Shown here: positions 45,701-53,492 of the stretch, piece by piece | How the letters are laid out: each line of letters starts with the position of its first letter | Numbering within the stretch: the first letter of the stretch is position 1 | Source: Gammaproteobacteria bacterium UBA2675 | GTDB lineage: Bacteria > Pseudomonadota > Gammaproteobacteria > Pseudomonadales > Pseudohongiellaceae | Direction of reading: 5' to 3' | NCBI GenBank assembly: GCA_002354805.1 | Contig: DEMH01000009.1 | Location: forward strand, 1,114,311-1,178,310 | DNA length: 64,000 bases | Program-made: the position numbers and the translations under genes | The notes under the pieces: model-generated | Databases searched by the model: none | What the model saw: only the letters and a program-made list of their open reading frames with translations | What the model was told of the DNA's origin: nothing

Positions 45701-45850
45701 ACGGATGATGACCTGAACATCGGACAGATCGGGCAGGGCATCGACCGGCATGGTGCGCAGGTTCAGCAACCCGGCCATGGTCAACAGCAGGGCGGCAACC
45801 AATACCAGCCCGCGATTGCGCAGGGAGGCGCGAATGACAGCTTCAATCAT
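42716..45850 (-). CDS. cusA: Copper/silver efflux RND transporter (inner membrane pump)
   Basis: 1044 residues, full length. The RND pump of the CusCBA tripartite system, exporting Cu(I) or Ag(I) from the periplasm and cytosol across the outer membrane with proton drive. The three metal-binding methionines described in E. coli CusA are conserved by local context: M567 (MYMPTT), M617 (SMIET) and M666 (IDMLATG). The proton-relay residues D405 and E412 (GAMVDGAIVMIEN) are also present. Twelve helices in two halves. The start overlaps the cusB stop (ATGA) and the gene ends about 200 bases from the tRNA. This methionine set places it with the monovalent-metal subgroup rather than CzcA-type zinc/cobalt pumps. 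Confidence 0.96.
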   Translation of the reverse strand: MIEAVIRASLRNRGLVLVAALLLTMAGLLNLRTMPVDALPDLSDVQVIIRTPFAGQAPQVVEDQVTYPLTTAMLSVPGAETVRGYSFFGDSYVYIIFSDDTDPYWARSRVLEYLSQVSSRLPDGVAPALGPDATGVGWVYEYALVDRSNQHDLSQLRAIQDWFLKYELQTVAGVSEVASVGGMVKQYQVIVDPDRLSAYGLTLSAVNQAIRAGNQEVGGSVIEMAETEFMVRATGYIQGLDDLRAIPLKVTQDGTAVLLGDVARVQTGPQLRRGVADLNGEGEVAGGIVVMRSGENAQATIAAVKQRLDELQASLPEGVEIVPTYDRSELIGRSVDNLYSKLLEEFAVVAFICALFLFHLRSSLVAIATLPLGILAALLIMRGQDLNANIMSLGGIAIAIGAMVDGAIVMIENVHKHLEHDPEKAKTDRWGVIARASAEVGPALFFSLLIITFSFLPVFTLEAQEGRLFAPLAFTKTYAMAAAAILSITVVPVLMGYLIRGKILPENKNPVNRLLGWIYRPVIGMVMRAPWVMVAAGILVMTSAIWPLSRLGSEFMPPLDEGDWMYMPTTRPGLSIGEATQLLQQTDRLIKSVPEVAQVFGKIGRADTATDPAPLSMIETIIRFKPESEWREGMTIERIREEIRRTVDLPGVTNAWVMPIKTRIDMLATGIKTPVGIKIGGPELPVIQNIGADIEALLPQVQGTASVFAERVAGGRYVTVDIDRAAAARHGLNIDEVQAVVSSAIGGMNVSETIEGLERFPINVRYPQEIRNSVDAIRDLPVLTSQGARIRLGDVAHIEIQDGPPMIKSENSRPTGWVYVDIAERDIGSYVQAAQQHLADNLALPAGYSLTWSGQYEYMERAKERLTLVVPLTLLIIAFLLYMAFRGLAEVLIIMATLPMAIAGSSWLLWWLAFDLSVAVAVGFIALAGVAVEIGVIMLIYLNQYRARYLAEAREQGGPTVEGLRDAIAKGALQRLRPVVMTVAAITVGLLPIMQGHGTGGEIMQRIATPMVGGMVSTLVLTLLVLPAVYFLWQRWQLHSELLK

Positions 45851-47358
45851 GGCGTGTCTCCCGGGCCTGACGTTGTCGCCGGGCGCAACGCCGTGATGCT
45901 GTAGCCGCCGGCAGGCATCGGCATAAAGTCGAATTCGATCTCATCGCCTTCGGCGACATCAGACAGATCAACGCTGGACATGATCTGGAATCCCATGACC
46001 ATTGAAGGCCAATTCAGAGCAGGTATGGGACCGTGGTCCAGCGTCACGCGGTTGTCGCTTATACTTTGGATAGTCCCGGTGCCGGTCAGCGTGGCCGGGG
46101 CGGTGCCTGTGTCTTCTTGCTGGTCATTGACCTGTTCCGGGTCGAGGTCAGAATCAGAGCCAGCGGCGTTAAGTCTTGCCATTGCCTGCTCTCCATTAGC
46201 TTCGGAGTCCAGCAGAAACTGACCCGATGTAACGACCTGCATGCCATCGCTCAGCCCGTCCAGGACTTCAATCCGGTCACCGCGGGTCACACCGGTGCGA
46301 ACCGGCTGTACCGTGAAACGACCATCGCCTGCGGCGAGCAACACCCGGGCACCCTGACCTGAGCGGATCACCGCTTCTGTTGGCACACTGACGACGTTGT
46401 GTCGAGTAGGGCCTTTCACCTGGACGCTGGCAAACATATTGGGTTTCAGCCTGTGGTCTGGATTGTCGATTTCCAGCCGCAACCGCAAACTTCGGGTGAC
46501 AGGATCAAGTTCCGGATAGACAAGTGCGACTTGACCCTGCCATTGTTCGGCGGAGTATGCTGGGAATTCGGCAGTGACCGGCAAGCCCACCTCCATCCAG
46601 GACATGGCGGTGGACGGTACTTCGACATCCAGCCATATCCGGTCGAGTGAGGCCAGCGTCAGAATGGTATCTGCCGGTGTCACATAGCTGCCCTCGCGGG
46701 CGCCAATGGCCGATACCACCGCATCTGATTCGGCGCGATAGGCTAGTTGGGCACTGACTTCATTGCTGCTGGCAAGTTCCGTTACCTGCGCCGGTGTCAC
46801 ACCCAGCGCAAGCAGTCGATCTTCAGCCGCCTTGCGAAGAACGGCATTTCCGGCGGCGTTGAGGTATTCGCGCTGAGCACTGACCAGTCGCGGTGAAAAA
46901 AGCTGATACAGGATCTGGCCAGCGCTGACACGATCACCGACGCTGGCCACATTGAACTGTTCCAGCCAGCCCTCGGCGCGCGGGTGCAGCATCTGAATAG
47001 TTGACTGATCCCACGCGGTATAACCCACAGCATCAGCCTGCTGCCGGAACTCGCCCATGGTAACTATGCCCAGGCGTACACCCAGATTCTGCTGAACAGT
47101 GGCTGAGATGGTGACGCTTGCATCTTCATCATTGTCTTCATAAACCGGCACCAGTTCCATCCCCATAGGGGAGAGCCCCGGTTCGTCGCGTCGATAATCC
47201 GGGTCCATCGGGGCGACCCAATACAGGGGCTGCCTTGTTGTCGATGATGCATGCTCAGCAGAGATATTGGCTTGCTGGGGCATTAAAATGAAATAGGCAG
47301 CTACCAAAATCAGTGCAGCGACTACGATTCCGGCAAGTAACATGTTTCGTGTGTTCAT
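45847..47358 (-). CDS. cusB: CusB-type periplasmic adaptor with HMBD and fused CusF-like domain
   Basis: 503 residues from the ATG at 47358, which has GAGAGAAG before it; an extended frame to 47409 overlaps cusC and is not preferred. Order: membrane anchor (about 6-26), a heavy-metal-binding segment YWVAPMDPDYRR..GLSPMGMELVPVYE (about 46-74), the membrane-fusion adaptor with biotinyl-lipoyl-like and barrel domains, and a C-terminal domain (about 420-495) that matches CusF: DHGPIPALNWPSMVM with the His, Trp and two Met that bind Cu(I) through a cation-pi contact. In E. coli CusF is a separate protein; here it is covalently attached to the adaptor, so metal could be handed over within one chain. 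Confidence 0.95.
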   Translation of the reverse strand: MNTRNMLLAGIVVAALILVAAYFILMPQQANISAEHASSTTRQPLYWVAPMDPDYRRDEPGLSPMGMELVPVYEDNDEDASVTISATVQQNLGVRLGIVTMGEFRQQADAVGYTAWDQSTIQMLHPRAEGWLEQFNVASVGDRVSAGQILYQLFSPRLVSAQREYLNAAGNAVLRKAAEDRLLALGVTPAQVTELASSNEVSAQLAYRAESDAVVSAIGAREGSYVTPADTILTLASLDRIWLDVEVPSTAMSWMEVGLPVTAEFPAYSAEQWQGQVALVYPELDPVTRSLRLRLEIDNPDHRLKPNMFASVQVKGPTRHNVVSVPTEAVIRSGQGARVLLAAGDGRFTVQPVRTGVTRGDRIEVLDGLSDGMQVVTSGQFLLDSEANGEQAMARLNAAGSDSDLDPEQVNDQQEDTGTAPATLTGTGTIQSISDNRVTLDHGPIPALNWPSMVMGFQIMSSVDLSDVAEGDEIEFDFMPMPAGGYSITALRPATTSGPGDTP

Positions 47359-47389
47359 GATTCTTCTCTCTTCAGCAGATGCCGCAATT

Positions 47390-48715
47390 TTAGTGACCAG
47401 AGAACTCAAAGGGCCAAAGCCGCCCGCCTACCAGTCGATCTATTTCTGCATGGGCCTGATACTGGTCGGCCATGGAGCGGGATAACAGTAGTCGGGCCTC
47501 AAGCAGGGCCTGCTCAGCCTGAATAACATTGGAGAAATCCGCGATGCCCTCCTGATAGTCAGACTGTGACGCTGTCAGTGATTGCTGTGCGATAGGTATC
47601 AACTGCTCACGGCACAACTCGATGGCGTGTTGGGCTTCCTCGGCGCGTGATAGTGCTTGTTCAAGCTCGGCAAGCAGCTGATTGTGAAGATACTGGATGT
47701 CGGTTCGGGCACTGTTAAGTTGGTAGTCTGACGCGGCTTTGCGTGCAGAGCGCTTGCCAAAATCCAGGGGTATGTTGACTGATACGCCCACCTGCAGGCG
47801 CAGGTCGCTGGCATTCCACAGTTCGTTGTAACCCACATTGACCTGTACGTCGGGGAAGTCGTTTTTATAGGTCAGGTCCCGGTCTGCGCGCGCAGCATCG
47901 GCCTCAGCCCGAGCCCCCCGCAGTGCGGGATTGGCTTCTTCCAGCCAGCTGTGCAGCACTGTGTCGGCTGGCAACGTTGGCGGTTGCGGTTGCTCCTCGG
48001 TGGCGGCGAGCTCAGCCGCTGCCGGGCGATTGCGCAAGGCATTGATGCGGGCCCGGATGCGCCTGGCCTGCTGTTCAAGGACTATGTCGCGATGATCCGC
48101 CTGAATCCTGGCCGTTTGCACCTGAAGCAGATCCTGTTGCAGGCCGCTGCCGCTGGCGTACTGGGTTTCGATCACTTTCTCCAGTTCGGTAAGCAACTGT
48201 TGCTGTTCACGGTTGATGGTTAATGCCTGGTGAACATCCCACCAGCTTGCCCAGTGACGCCGGCCGGCGGCGATCAGTTGCAATTGCAGATCCTGGGTCA
48301 TCAGATGAGCGGCTGTGCTTTGCGCTTGCGCGACCTCCGTGCGCAATTGCCGTTTGCCCGCCCACGGGAAATTTTGACTGAGTTGAATAACCTGACGTAC
48401 GCCCAGGGTATCTCCCAGCGCACTGGGGATGTTGTCGCCGATGCTCGCCGGGGCAATGGCATAGTTTACCCGGGGGTCGTCAAGTGCGCCGGCGCTGACA
48501 ATTTGTTCCTCGCGGGCCAGTGTCTCAAGTCGCTGAGCAGCCAGACCGGGATTCAGTTGGAGAATCTCCCGAATCAGACCTTCGGGGGTAAACCCTTCGG
48601 TCTGCTGCGCACTTGCGGGCAGGGAAACGAGCGTGATTGCCAGCCCAAGTGGAATCAGGGCGGCTGTTAATCGGGAAACAAAATACGAACCGATTTGTGT
48701 GTTTGTATGGTGCAT
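47390..48715 (-). CDS. cusC: TolC-family outer membrane factor of the Cus system
   Basis: 441 residues from the ATG at 48715, supported by a GGAG site eight bases upstream; the ORF extends to 48739 without a site. A signal peptide ends near ASAQQ (about residue 38). The long alpha-helical repeats with conserved Ala/Asn/Leu patterns (ALTINREQQQLLTELEKVIE and AELEQALSRAEEAQHAIELC) form the TolC alpha-barrel. It makes the exit duct for CusB-CusA. No lipobox is seen, unlike E. coli CusC. It is 31 bases from cusB and 83 bases after the small secreted protein gene. Confidence 0.94.
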   Translation of the reverse strand: MHHTNTQIGSYFVSRLTAALIPLGLAITLVSLPASAQQTEGFTPEGLIREILQLNPGLAAQRLETLAREEQIVSAGALDDPRVNYAIAPASIGDNIPSALGDTLGVRQVIQLSQNFPWAGKRQLRTEVAQAQSTAAHLMTQDLQLQLIAAGRRHWASWWDVHQALTINREQQQLLTELEKVIETQYASGSGLQQDLLQVQTARIQADHRDIVLEQQARRIRARINALRNRPAAAELAATEEQPQPPTLPADTVLHSWLEEANPALRGARAEADAARADRDLTYKNDFPDVQVNVGYNELWNASDLRLQVGVSVNIPLDFGKRSARKAASDYQLNSARTDIQYLHNQLLAELEQALSRAEEAQHAIELCREQLIPIAQQSLTASQSDYQEGIADFSNVIQAEQALLEARLLLSRSMADQYQAHAEIDRLVGGRLWPFEFSGH

Positions 48716-48798
48716 GGGCAGAACTCCGTCATCGAACAAAAACCAGGAACGGCAGGCGTGTGCTGCCGCTCTGAAGTAGTTGTAACTAAGGAGTTCTG

Positions 48799-49248
48799 TT
48801 AAATACGGTAGCGCTGGGTTGCCTGGTAGACTGGCAGGGGAGTGCTGTGATCTCGGTCGTTGGACGGCACAGCATAGCCGCCAGTTTGCGCTGTCTGCAG
48901 CAAAGTGAAGACCAGCAAGGCCATGACTGGCGCCAGATTTTGTGTTCCCGGTTTGTCCTTGAGCAGGGCGTGGTCGTTGCCGGGGTCCGCATCAGCCTCG
49001 GGCGAAGCTTTGAGCTGTAATGATACCTTCAGTGTAAAACAAGTATCACTGGACGAGGCGGGAGTATCCGGTTTTTCAGTTACCTTGTTTTTGTGCATAG
49101 CAAGGCAGCACTCGTGCGCAGGCTGCGGTAGATCAGGCATATCCGGCATCATCGTGCAGGCGAAAGTCGACTGAACATTCAGAAGCAGGCTGGCTACAAA
49201 AAACCATGTGAGTAACTGGCGATATTTTGTATTTCTATGCATGACCAT
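48799..49248 (-). CDS. Small Cys/His/Met-rich secreted protein at the head of cusCBA
   Basis: 149 residues, not assigned to a named family. A hydrophobic signal segment (about 12-27) precedes a Cys/Met/His cluster (ACTMMPDMPDLPQPAHECC, AMHKNK) with a further Cys around residue 70. Metal-binding capacity is plausible from the clustered ligands. A short C-terminal hydrophobic helix (about 106-121) may anchor it. The position between cusS and cusC, in the same orientation, suggests a copper-binding or redox role in this efflux operon. It has no clear ribosome-binding site at 49248; ATG at 49242 is an alternative. Confidence 0.7.
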   Translation of the reverse strand: MVMHRNTKYRQLLTWFFVASLLLNVQSTFACTMMPDMPDLPQPAHECCLAMHKNKVTEKPDTPASSSDTCFTLKVSLQLKASPEADADPGNDHALLKDKPGTQNLAPVMALLVFTLLQTAQTGGYAVPSNDRDHSTPLPVYQATQRYRI

Positions 49249-49383
49249 AACGACAAAGGTACAGAAAGTGCCACATCTGGCTGATGTTTAGTGAAGCAAC
49301 GATATCCACTCCAATTAATAGCTTACCAAGCTTTACCGGCGAAGTATATTCATTGCATTGATCTGGATAGTATCGGCGAGATG

Positions 49384-49421
49384 TTAAAAAATTGTGCTCG
49401 CCTAACGGCAGGAACAATTTT
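49384..49421 (-). terminator. Candidate terminator of cusRS
   Basis: Inverted repeat AAAATTGT (49388-49395) with ACAATTTT (49414-49421), spacer 18 bases with a short inner GCC/GGC stem, and a U-run formed by the A-run on the opposite strand at 49386-49391. It overlaps the cusS stop codon. It would separate cusRS from the downstream cusCBA transcript. Confidence 0.55.
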
Positions 49422-50823
49422 AGGATTTTACCGGTAAAAAGAATGTAAAAGACGTCTTATCCCGGACAGAAGTAGCCTCCACATGCCCACCATGTGCTTC
49501 AACGATGGATCTGACAATAGCCAGCCCCAGACCCGCGCCTTCACCCTGTCTTACGCGAGAGGGTTCAACTCGATAAAAGCGGTCAAACAAATGGGACAAG
49601 TATTCGGCGGGAATCATGGGGCCAGGATTCTGTACACTAAGCGACATTTCGTGGTGAGAGGCGTTGTCGAGCAAAACCTTCACCTCTTTCCCCGGTGGAG
49701 TATACCGGATGGCATTCGACAACAAGTTGGAAATAGCTCGTCTCAGCATGGCGCGGTCACCCATGGTCATAGGTGCGCAACCCTCCAGCGTCAGGCGGAT
49801 ATTTCTCTCTTCTGCCAGTGCTTCGAAAAAATCAAAAAGTTCATTAACTTCATTGGTCAGGTTGAGGGGTACTTGCTCGGGTTTGAGCAGGCCATGATCA
49901 CTTTTCGCAAGCCAAAGCATATCATTGACCATTTTGGCTAGCCGCTCCTGCTCTTCTAGATTGGAGTATAGTAGTTCGCGATATTTCTCGAGCGTCCTGG
50001 CCTTGCCTAGTCCAACCTGGGTCTGAGTAATAAGATTGGTAAGGGGGGTTCTTAGCTCGTGAGCAATGTCAGCGGAAAAATGCGATAGACGAGTAAAACT
50101 GTCCTCCAAACGACCGATCATATGGTTAAAAGATGTCACCAGATCTTTCAGCTCCGACGGAATTGCGGATGGATCGAGTCGCACGTGTAGTTTGTCTGCT
50201 TGAATGTCGCCCATTTTTGCAGACAGACCACGTAGTGGGGCATGGGCCTGATGTACACCATAGCCTGCAGCCAATAAAGTTATAACGCCAGCCAGACTCA
50301 TGATGATCAATAAGCTTTGCCGAAAGTCTCGCAGAAACTGTAGGTGAAAGCTCATGTCAATGGCGCTAATGATGGTGTAGTTCTGTCCAGAGACTTCTAG
50401 CTGGCTGAGCACCCCTCTGTACGTCTTGGTGCCTTCGCGCCAGGTTTGTAAATTGCCAGGTTGTATCACATCGGTTGGTGTCAGGATACGTCCCGCTTGC
50501 GCCAAACCCGACCCTGCTCCGACAGTTTGGTACAGGATCTCTTCGTTGTTATTTCTTACTTGAAAATACACACCATGATGACCGGAGATGGCATTGGATA
50601 GGGCCGCGCGCAGGCGATCGGGCTGATTTCCTGCATTTTCCAGTGCATTCGTCACGGCGCTGGACATTACTACAAGTTCACTAGCATCTTGCTCGGAGAA
50701 ATGATGCTCCACAGCATTCAGCACCAGAGTGCCAATCAGCATAAAACTCAGACCAATGGTCAGGCCAACGAACAGCATGACTCGCGCAGCAAGGGGGAGT
50801 GGGTATCGACTAATGGGTTTCAT
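49420..50823 (-). CDS. cusS: Heavy-metal sensor histidine kinase (CusS type)
   Basis: 467 residues from the ATG at 50823; longer frames overlap the cusR gene too far. Two helices (about 14-36 and 160-180) flank a periplasmic sensor domain of about 120 residues. HAMP follows, then the dimerisation domain with the phospho-His in ADIAHELRTPL, and an ATPase domain with NAIRY, DRFYR and GEGAGLGLAIVRS. It senses periplasmic Cu(I)/Ag(I) and phosphorylates CusR. The cusR stop and the cusS start overlap by 14 bases, so the pair is translationally coupled. Confidence 0.94.
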   Translation of the reverse strand: MKPISRYPLPLAARVMLFVGLTIGLSFMLIGTLVLNAVEHHFSEQDASELVVMSSAVTNALENAGNQPDRLRAALSNAISGHHGVYFQVRNNNEEILYQTVGAGSGLAQAGRILTPTDVIQPGNLQTWREGTKTYRGVLSQLEVSGQNYTIISAIDMSFHLQFLRDFRQSLLIIMSLAGVITLLAAGYGVHQAHAPLRGLSAKMGDIQADKLHVRLDPSAIPSELKDLVTSFNHMIGRLEDSFTRLSHFSADIAHELRTPLTNLITQTQVGLGKARTLEKYRELLYSNLEEQERLAKMVNDMLWLAKSDHGLLKPEQVPLNLTNEVNELFDFFEALAEERNIRLTLEGCAPMTMGDRAMLRRAISNLLSNAIRYTPPGKEVKVLLDNASHHEMSLSVQNPGPMIPAEYLSHLFDRFYRVEPSRVRQGEGAGLGLAIVRSIVEAHGGHVEATSVRDKTSFTFFLPVKS

Positions 50824-51502
50824 CGTTGGATTCCAGGTCCATTTTGTATCCCATCCCACGAACGGTATGAATCAATTTAGGCTGAAAATTGTCGTCGATC
50901 TTGGCGCGCAGGCGGCGAATCGCTACATCGATAACATTAGTGTCTGAATCAAAGTTCATGTCCCACACTTGGGAGGCTATGAGTGAGCGCGGTAGCACTT
51001 CACCTGGGCGACGCGCCAGGAGTTCCAATAGCGAAAATTCCTTCTGGGTCAGGAGTATTCTCTTGCCTGCGCGTGATACACGATGTTTGAGCGGATCAAG
51101 TGTCAGGTCCGCCACCTGAATTTGCTCTGCTGGTGAAGCCATGGATCGTCGGCGGAGTAAAGTTCGTATCCTGGCCAGTAACTCGGCAAATGCAAAGGGT
51201 TTTACAAGGTAGTCGTCGGCGCCCAATTCCAGGCCTTTGACGCGATCATCGACAGAGTCCCGAGCAGTAAGGAACAACACAGGGGTCTGATGCCCAGCAT
51301 CTCGGTAAGATTGCATGATGCGCCACCCGTCTACATCCGGGAGCATTACATCGAGGATAATCAGGTCAAAAGACCCTGTCATGGCCAAGTGGTATCCGTC
51401 CAGGCCGTTGCGAACTAGCTCAACGACAAAGCCAGCCTCAGATAGGCCCTGGCGAATGTAGTTGCCAGTCTTTGTTTCGTCTTCCACTACGAGCAATCGC
51501 AT
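50810..51502 (-). CDS. cusR: Copper response regulator (CusR/CopR, OmpR family)
   Basis: 230 residues. Receiver domain with phospho-Asp51 (ILDVMLPDVDGW) and conserved Lys in YLVKPFAFAELL, then an OmpR/PhoB winged-helix DNA-binding domain ending with DVAIRRLRAKID and HTVRGMGYKM. A GGAG site precedes the ATG. It regulates copper-responsive operons from paired half-sites; a candidate dyad lies at 51571-51586 between this gene and divergent copA. It overlaps cusS by 14 bases. Confidence 0.95.
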   Translation of the reverse strand: MRLLVVEDETKTGNYIRQGLSEAGFVVELVRNGLDGYHLAMTGSFDLIILDVMLPDVDGWRIMQSYRDAGHQTPVLFLTARDSVDDRVKGLELGADDYLVKPFAFAELLARIRTLLRRRSMASPAEQIQVADLTLDPLKHRVSRAGKRILLTQKEFSLLELLARRPGEVLPRSLIASQVWDMNFDSDTNVIDVAIRRLRAKIDDNFQPKLIHTVRGMGYKMDLESNDETH

Positions 51503-51570
51503 AGCGTGCCTCTCCTGATTAGTGCCTTGCCACTATAGATTACTGCATCCGACAGTCAGATTACACGACG

Positions 51571-51586
51571 ATTACAACAATGTAAT
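51571..51586. promoter_or_regulatory. Candidate CusR/CopR operator dyad
   Basis: Perfect palindrome ATTACA-ACAA-TGTAAT, in the 199-bp divergent cusR-copA spacer, plus an extra TTACA at 51561-51565, so the half-site TTACA recurs ten bases apart as OmpR-family regulators prefer. Similar dyads (TTACA...TGTAA) are known as cop boxes. It is positioned to control copA and cusR at once. No strong -35 for either gene was found, which fits activated promoters. Confidence 0.75.
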
Positions 51587-51701
51587 GTAGACGTCATCCT
51601 CTGGACAGGTCGATTTCGCTACCCTTGTCAACTCTCAACTGGATTGTATCGGCACTATAAACGTATTGACGATAAAGGCATCGGCGAAAGGAGCTGCTCC
51701 T

Positions 51702-53492
51702 ATGAAAAAGTCTGAACAACCATTTCCATTCCCAATCAATGTAAACCGGCGAAGGTTCGTACAGGGCTTGGCTGCTGGTGGCGTGCTGGCGGCCTTTCCC
51801 GCAGTGTTGCAGGCTGCCAGCCGGGCAGGCGCGACGTTGACTCACACGGGTACGGCGCCCGTGCTCAGCGGCAATCAAATTGAGCTTGTGATAGCTGAGT
51901 CGCCGGTGAACTTTACCGGTGAAGTCCGTATGGCAACGACTATCAACGGCTCTATACCGGCGCCGACATTGCGTCTGCGCGAAGGTGAGGAAGTCACCAT
52001 TCGTGTGACCAATCACCTGGCAGTAGCGACTTCCATTCATTGGCACGGCATCATCTTACCCTACCAGATGGATGGAGTGCCGGGCATAAGTTTTGACGGC
52101 ATAGCGCCTGGAGAAACCTTTGAGTACCGGTTCACGCTTCAGCAAAGCGGTACATATTGGTATCACTCTCATAGCGGTTTTCAGGAAATTACGGGAATGT
52201 ACGGTGCTTTGATTGTAGAGCCTCGTGACGGCGAAACTATACGAGCAGACCGAGACTATGTGGTGCAGTTGTCCGATTGGACTGACGAAGACCCAATGCG
52301 GGTGTTTAGCAAACTGAAAGTCCAAAGCGATGTCTACAACTTCAATCAGCCTACTGTGCCTGGTTTTATGCGCGACGTATCGACGCTAGGCTTGGCGGGT
52401 GCTCTCAACAAGCGTCGCATGTGGAATCAGATGCGCATGAATCCTACTGATCTGGGCGATCTATCTGCCTCAACCTTAACCTACCTGATGAATGGTCAAA
52501 CACCAGCAGGCAACTGGACGGGCCTGTTCTCACCCGGCGAACGAGTTCGATTGCGATTTATCAATGCTGCTGGCAATAGCTTTTATGATATTCGAATTCC
52601 TGGCTTGAAAATGACCGTAGTCCAGGCCGACGGTCAAAATGTCGAACCAGTTTCTGTTGATGAGTTTCGGTTTGGGCCCGGGGAAACCTATGATGTGGTG
52701 GTAGAGCCCGAAAATGACGCCTATACGATCTTTTCGCAAAGCATGGAGCGTACCGGCTACGCCAGAGGCACACTCGCAGTTCGGCATGGACTTACGGCAC
52801 CGACACCGGCGCTTGATGCCGTAGAATGGCTGGCAATGCGCGATATGATGGGTTCGATGGATCACGCCGGCATGAATCACAATGACATGGGTATGGACAT
52901 GGACCACGGTGAAATGGCGATGGACCACAGTCAGCATGTCATGCATTCCAATCCTTTAGCCATACCCTCGTCCAGCGTCAACCACGCGCGTTCCGAATAC
53001 GGGCCATCTGTAGATATGCTTGTCCATACGCCCCGTACCAATTTAGACGACCCGGGCGTTGGTCTTCGACAAAATGGTCGACGTGTGTTAACCCTTGCCG
53101 ATTTGAAGACTATCGGCGGACCAGTTGATCAGAGACTGCCGACTCGGGAGATCGAGTTGCATTTGACGGGCAACATGGAACGGTATAGTTGGTCTTTTGA
53201 TGGACTAGAGTTCGGCCAGAGTACCCCGATATCAATGAAACATGGAGAGAGGATTCGGGTGATTCTGCAAAACGACACCATGATGACCCATCCCATGCAC
53301 CTGCATGGGATGTGGAGCGACCTGGAGAACGACCAGGGTGACTTCCTTGTGCGGCGTCATACGATTCCGGTGCAGCCGGCACAACGAATAAGCTTTCTCA
53401 CCACCCCTCATGACCTTGGGCGTTGGGCCTGGCACTGCCATTTATTGTTTCACATGGACGCAGGCATGTTCCGGGAGGTGGTTGTATCGTGA
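51702..53492 (+). CDS. copA: Multicopper oxidase, copper resistance system CopA
   Basis: 596 residues from the ATG at 51702, which has AAGGAG eight bases upstream. A twin-arginine signal (NRRRFVQGLAAGG, about 15-27) directs folded export to the periplasm. The four copper-ligand segments are present: HWHG (113-116), WYHSHSG (153-159), HPMHLHG (530-536) and HCHLLFHMDAGM (578-589), giving type 1, 2 and 3 copper centres. A Met/His-rich segment (about 379-414, e.g. GSMDHAGMNHNDMGMDMDH) provides extra Cu(I) sites, as in PcoA. It oxidises Cu(I) to Cu(II) in the periplasm. First gene of copABCD. Confidence 0.97.
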   Translation: MKKSEQPFPFPINVNRRRFVQGLAAGGVLAAFPAVLQAASRAGATLTHTGTAPVLSGNQIELVIAESPVNFTGEVRMATTINGSIPAPTLRLREGEEVTIRVTNHLAVATSIHWHGIILPYQMDGVPGISFDGIAPGETFEYRFTLQQSGTYWYHSHSGFQEITGMYGALIVEPRDGETIRADRDYVVQLSDWTDEDPMRVFSKLKVQSDVYNFNQPTVPGFMRDVSTLGLAGALNKRRMWNQMRMNPTDLGDLSASTLTYLMNGQTPAGNWTGLFSPGERVRLRFINAAGNSFYDIRIPGLKMTVVQADGQNVEPVSVDEFRFGPGETYDVVVEPENDAYTIFSQSMERTGYARGTLAVRHGLTAPTPALDAVEWLAMRDMMGSMDHAGMNHNDMGMDMDHGEMAMDHSQHVMHSNPLAIPSSSVNHARSEYGPSVDMLVHTPRTNLDDPGVGLRQNGRRVLTLADLKTIGGPVDQRLPTREIELHLTGNMERYSWSFDGLEFGQSTPISMKHGERIRVILQNDTMMTHPMHLHGMWSDLENDQGDFLVRRHTIPVQPAQRISFLTTPHDLGRWAWHCHLLFHMDAGMFREVVVS

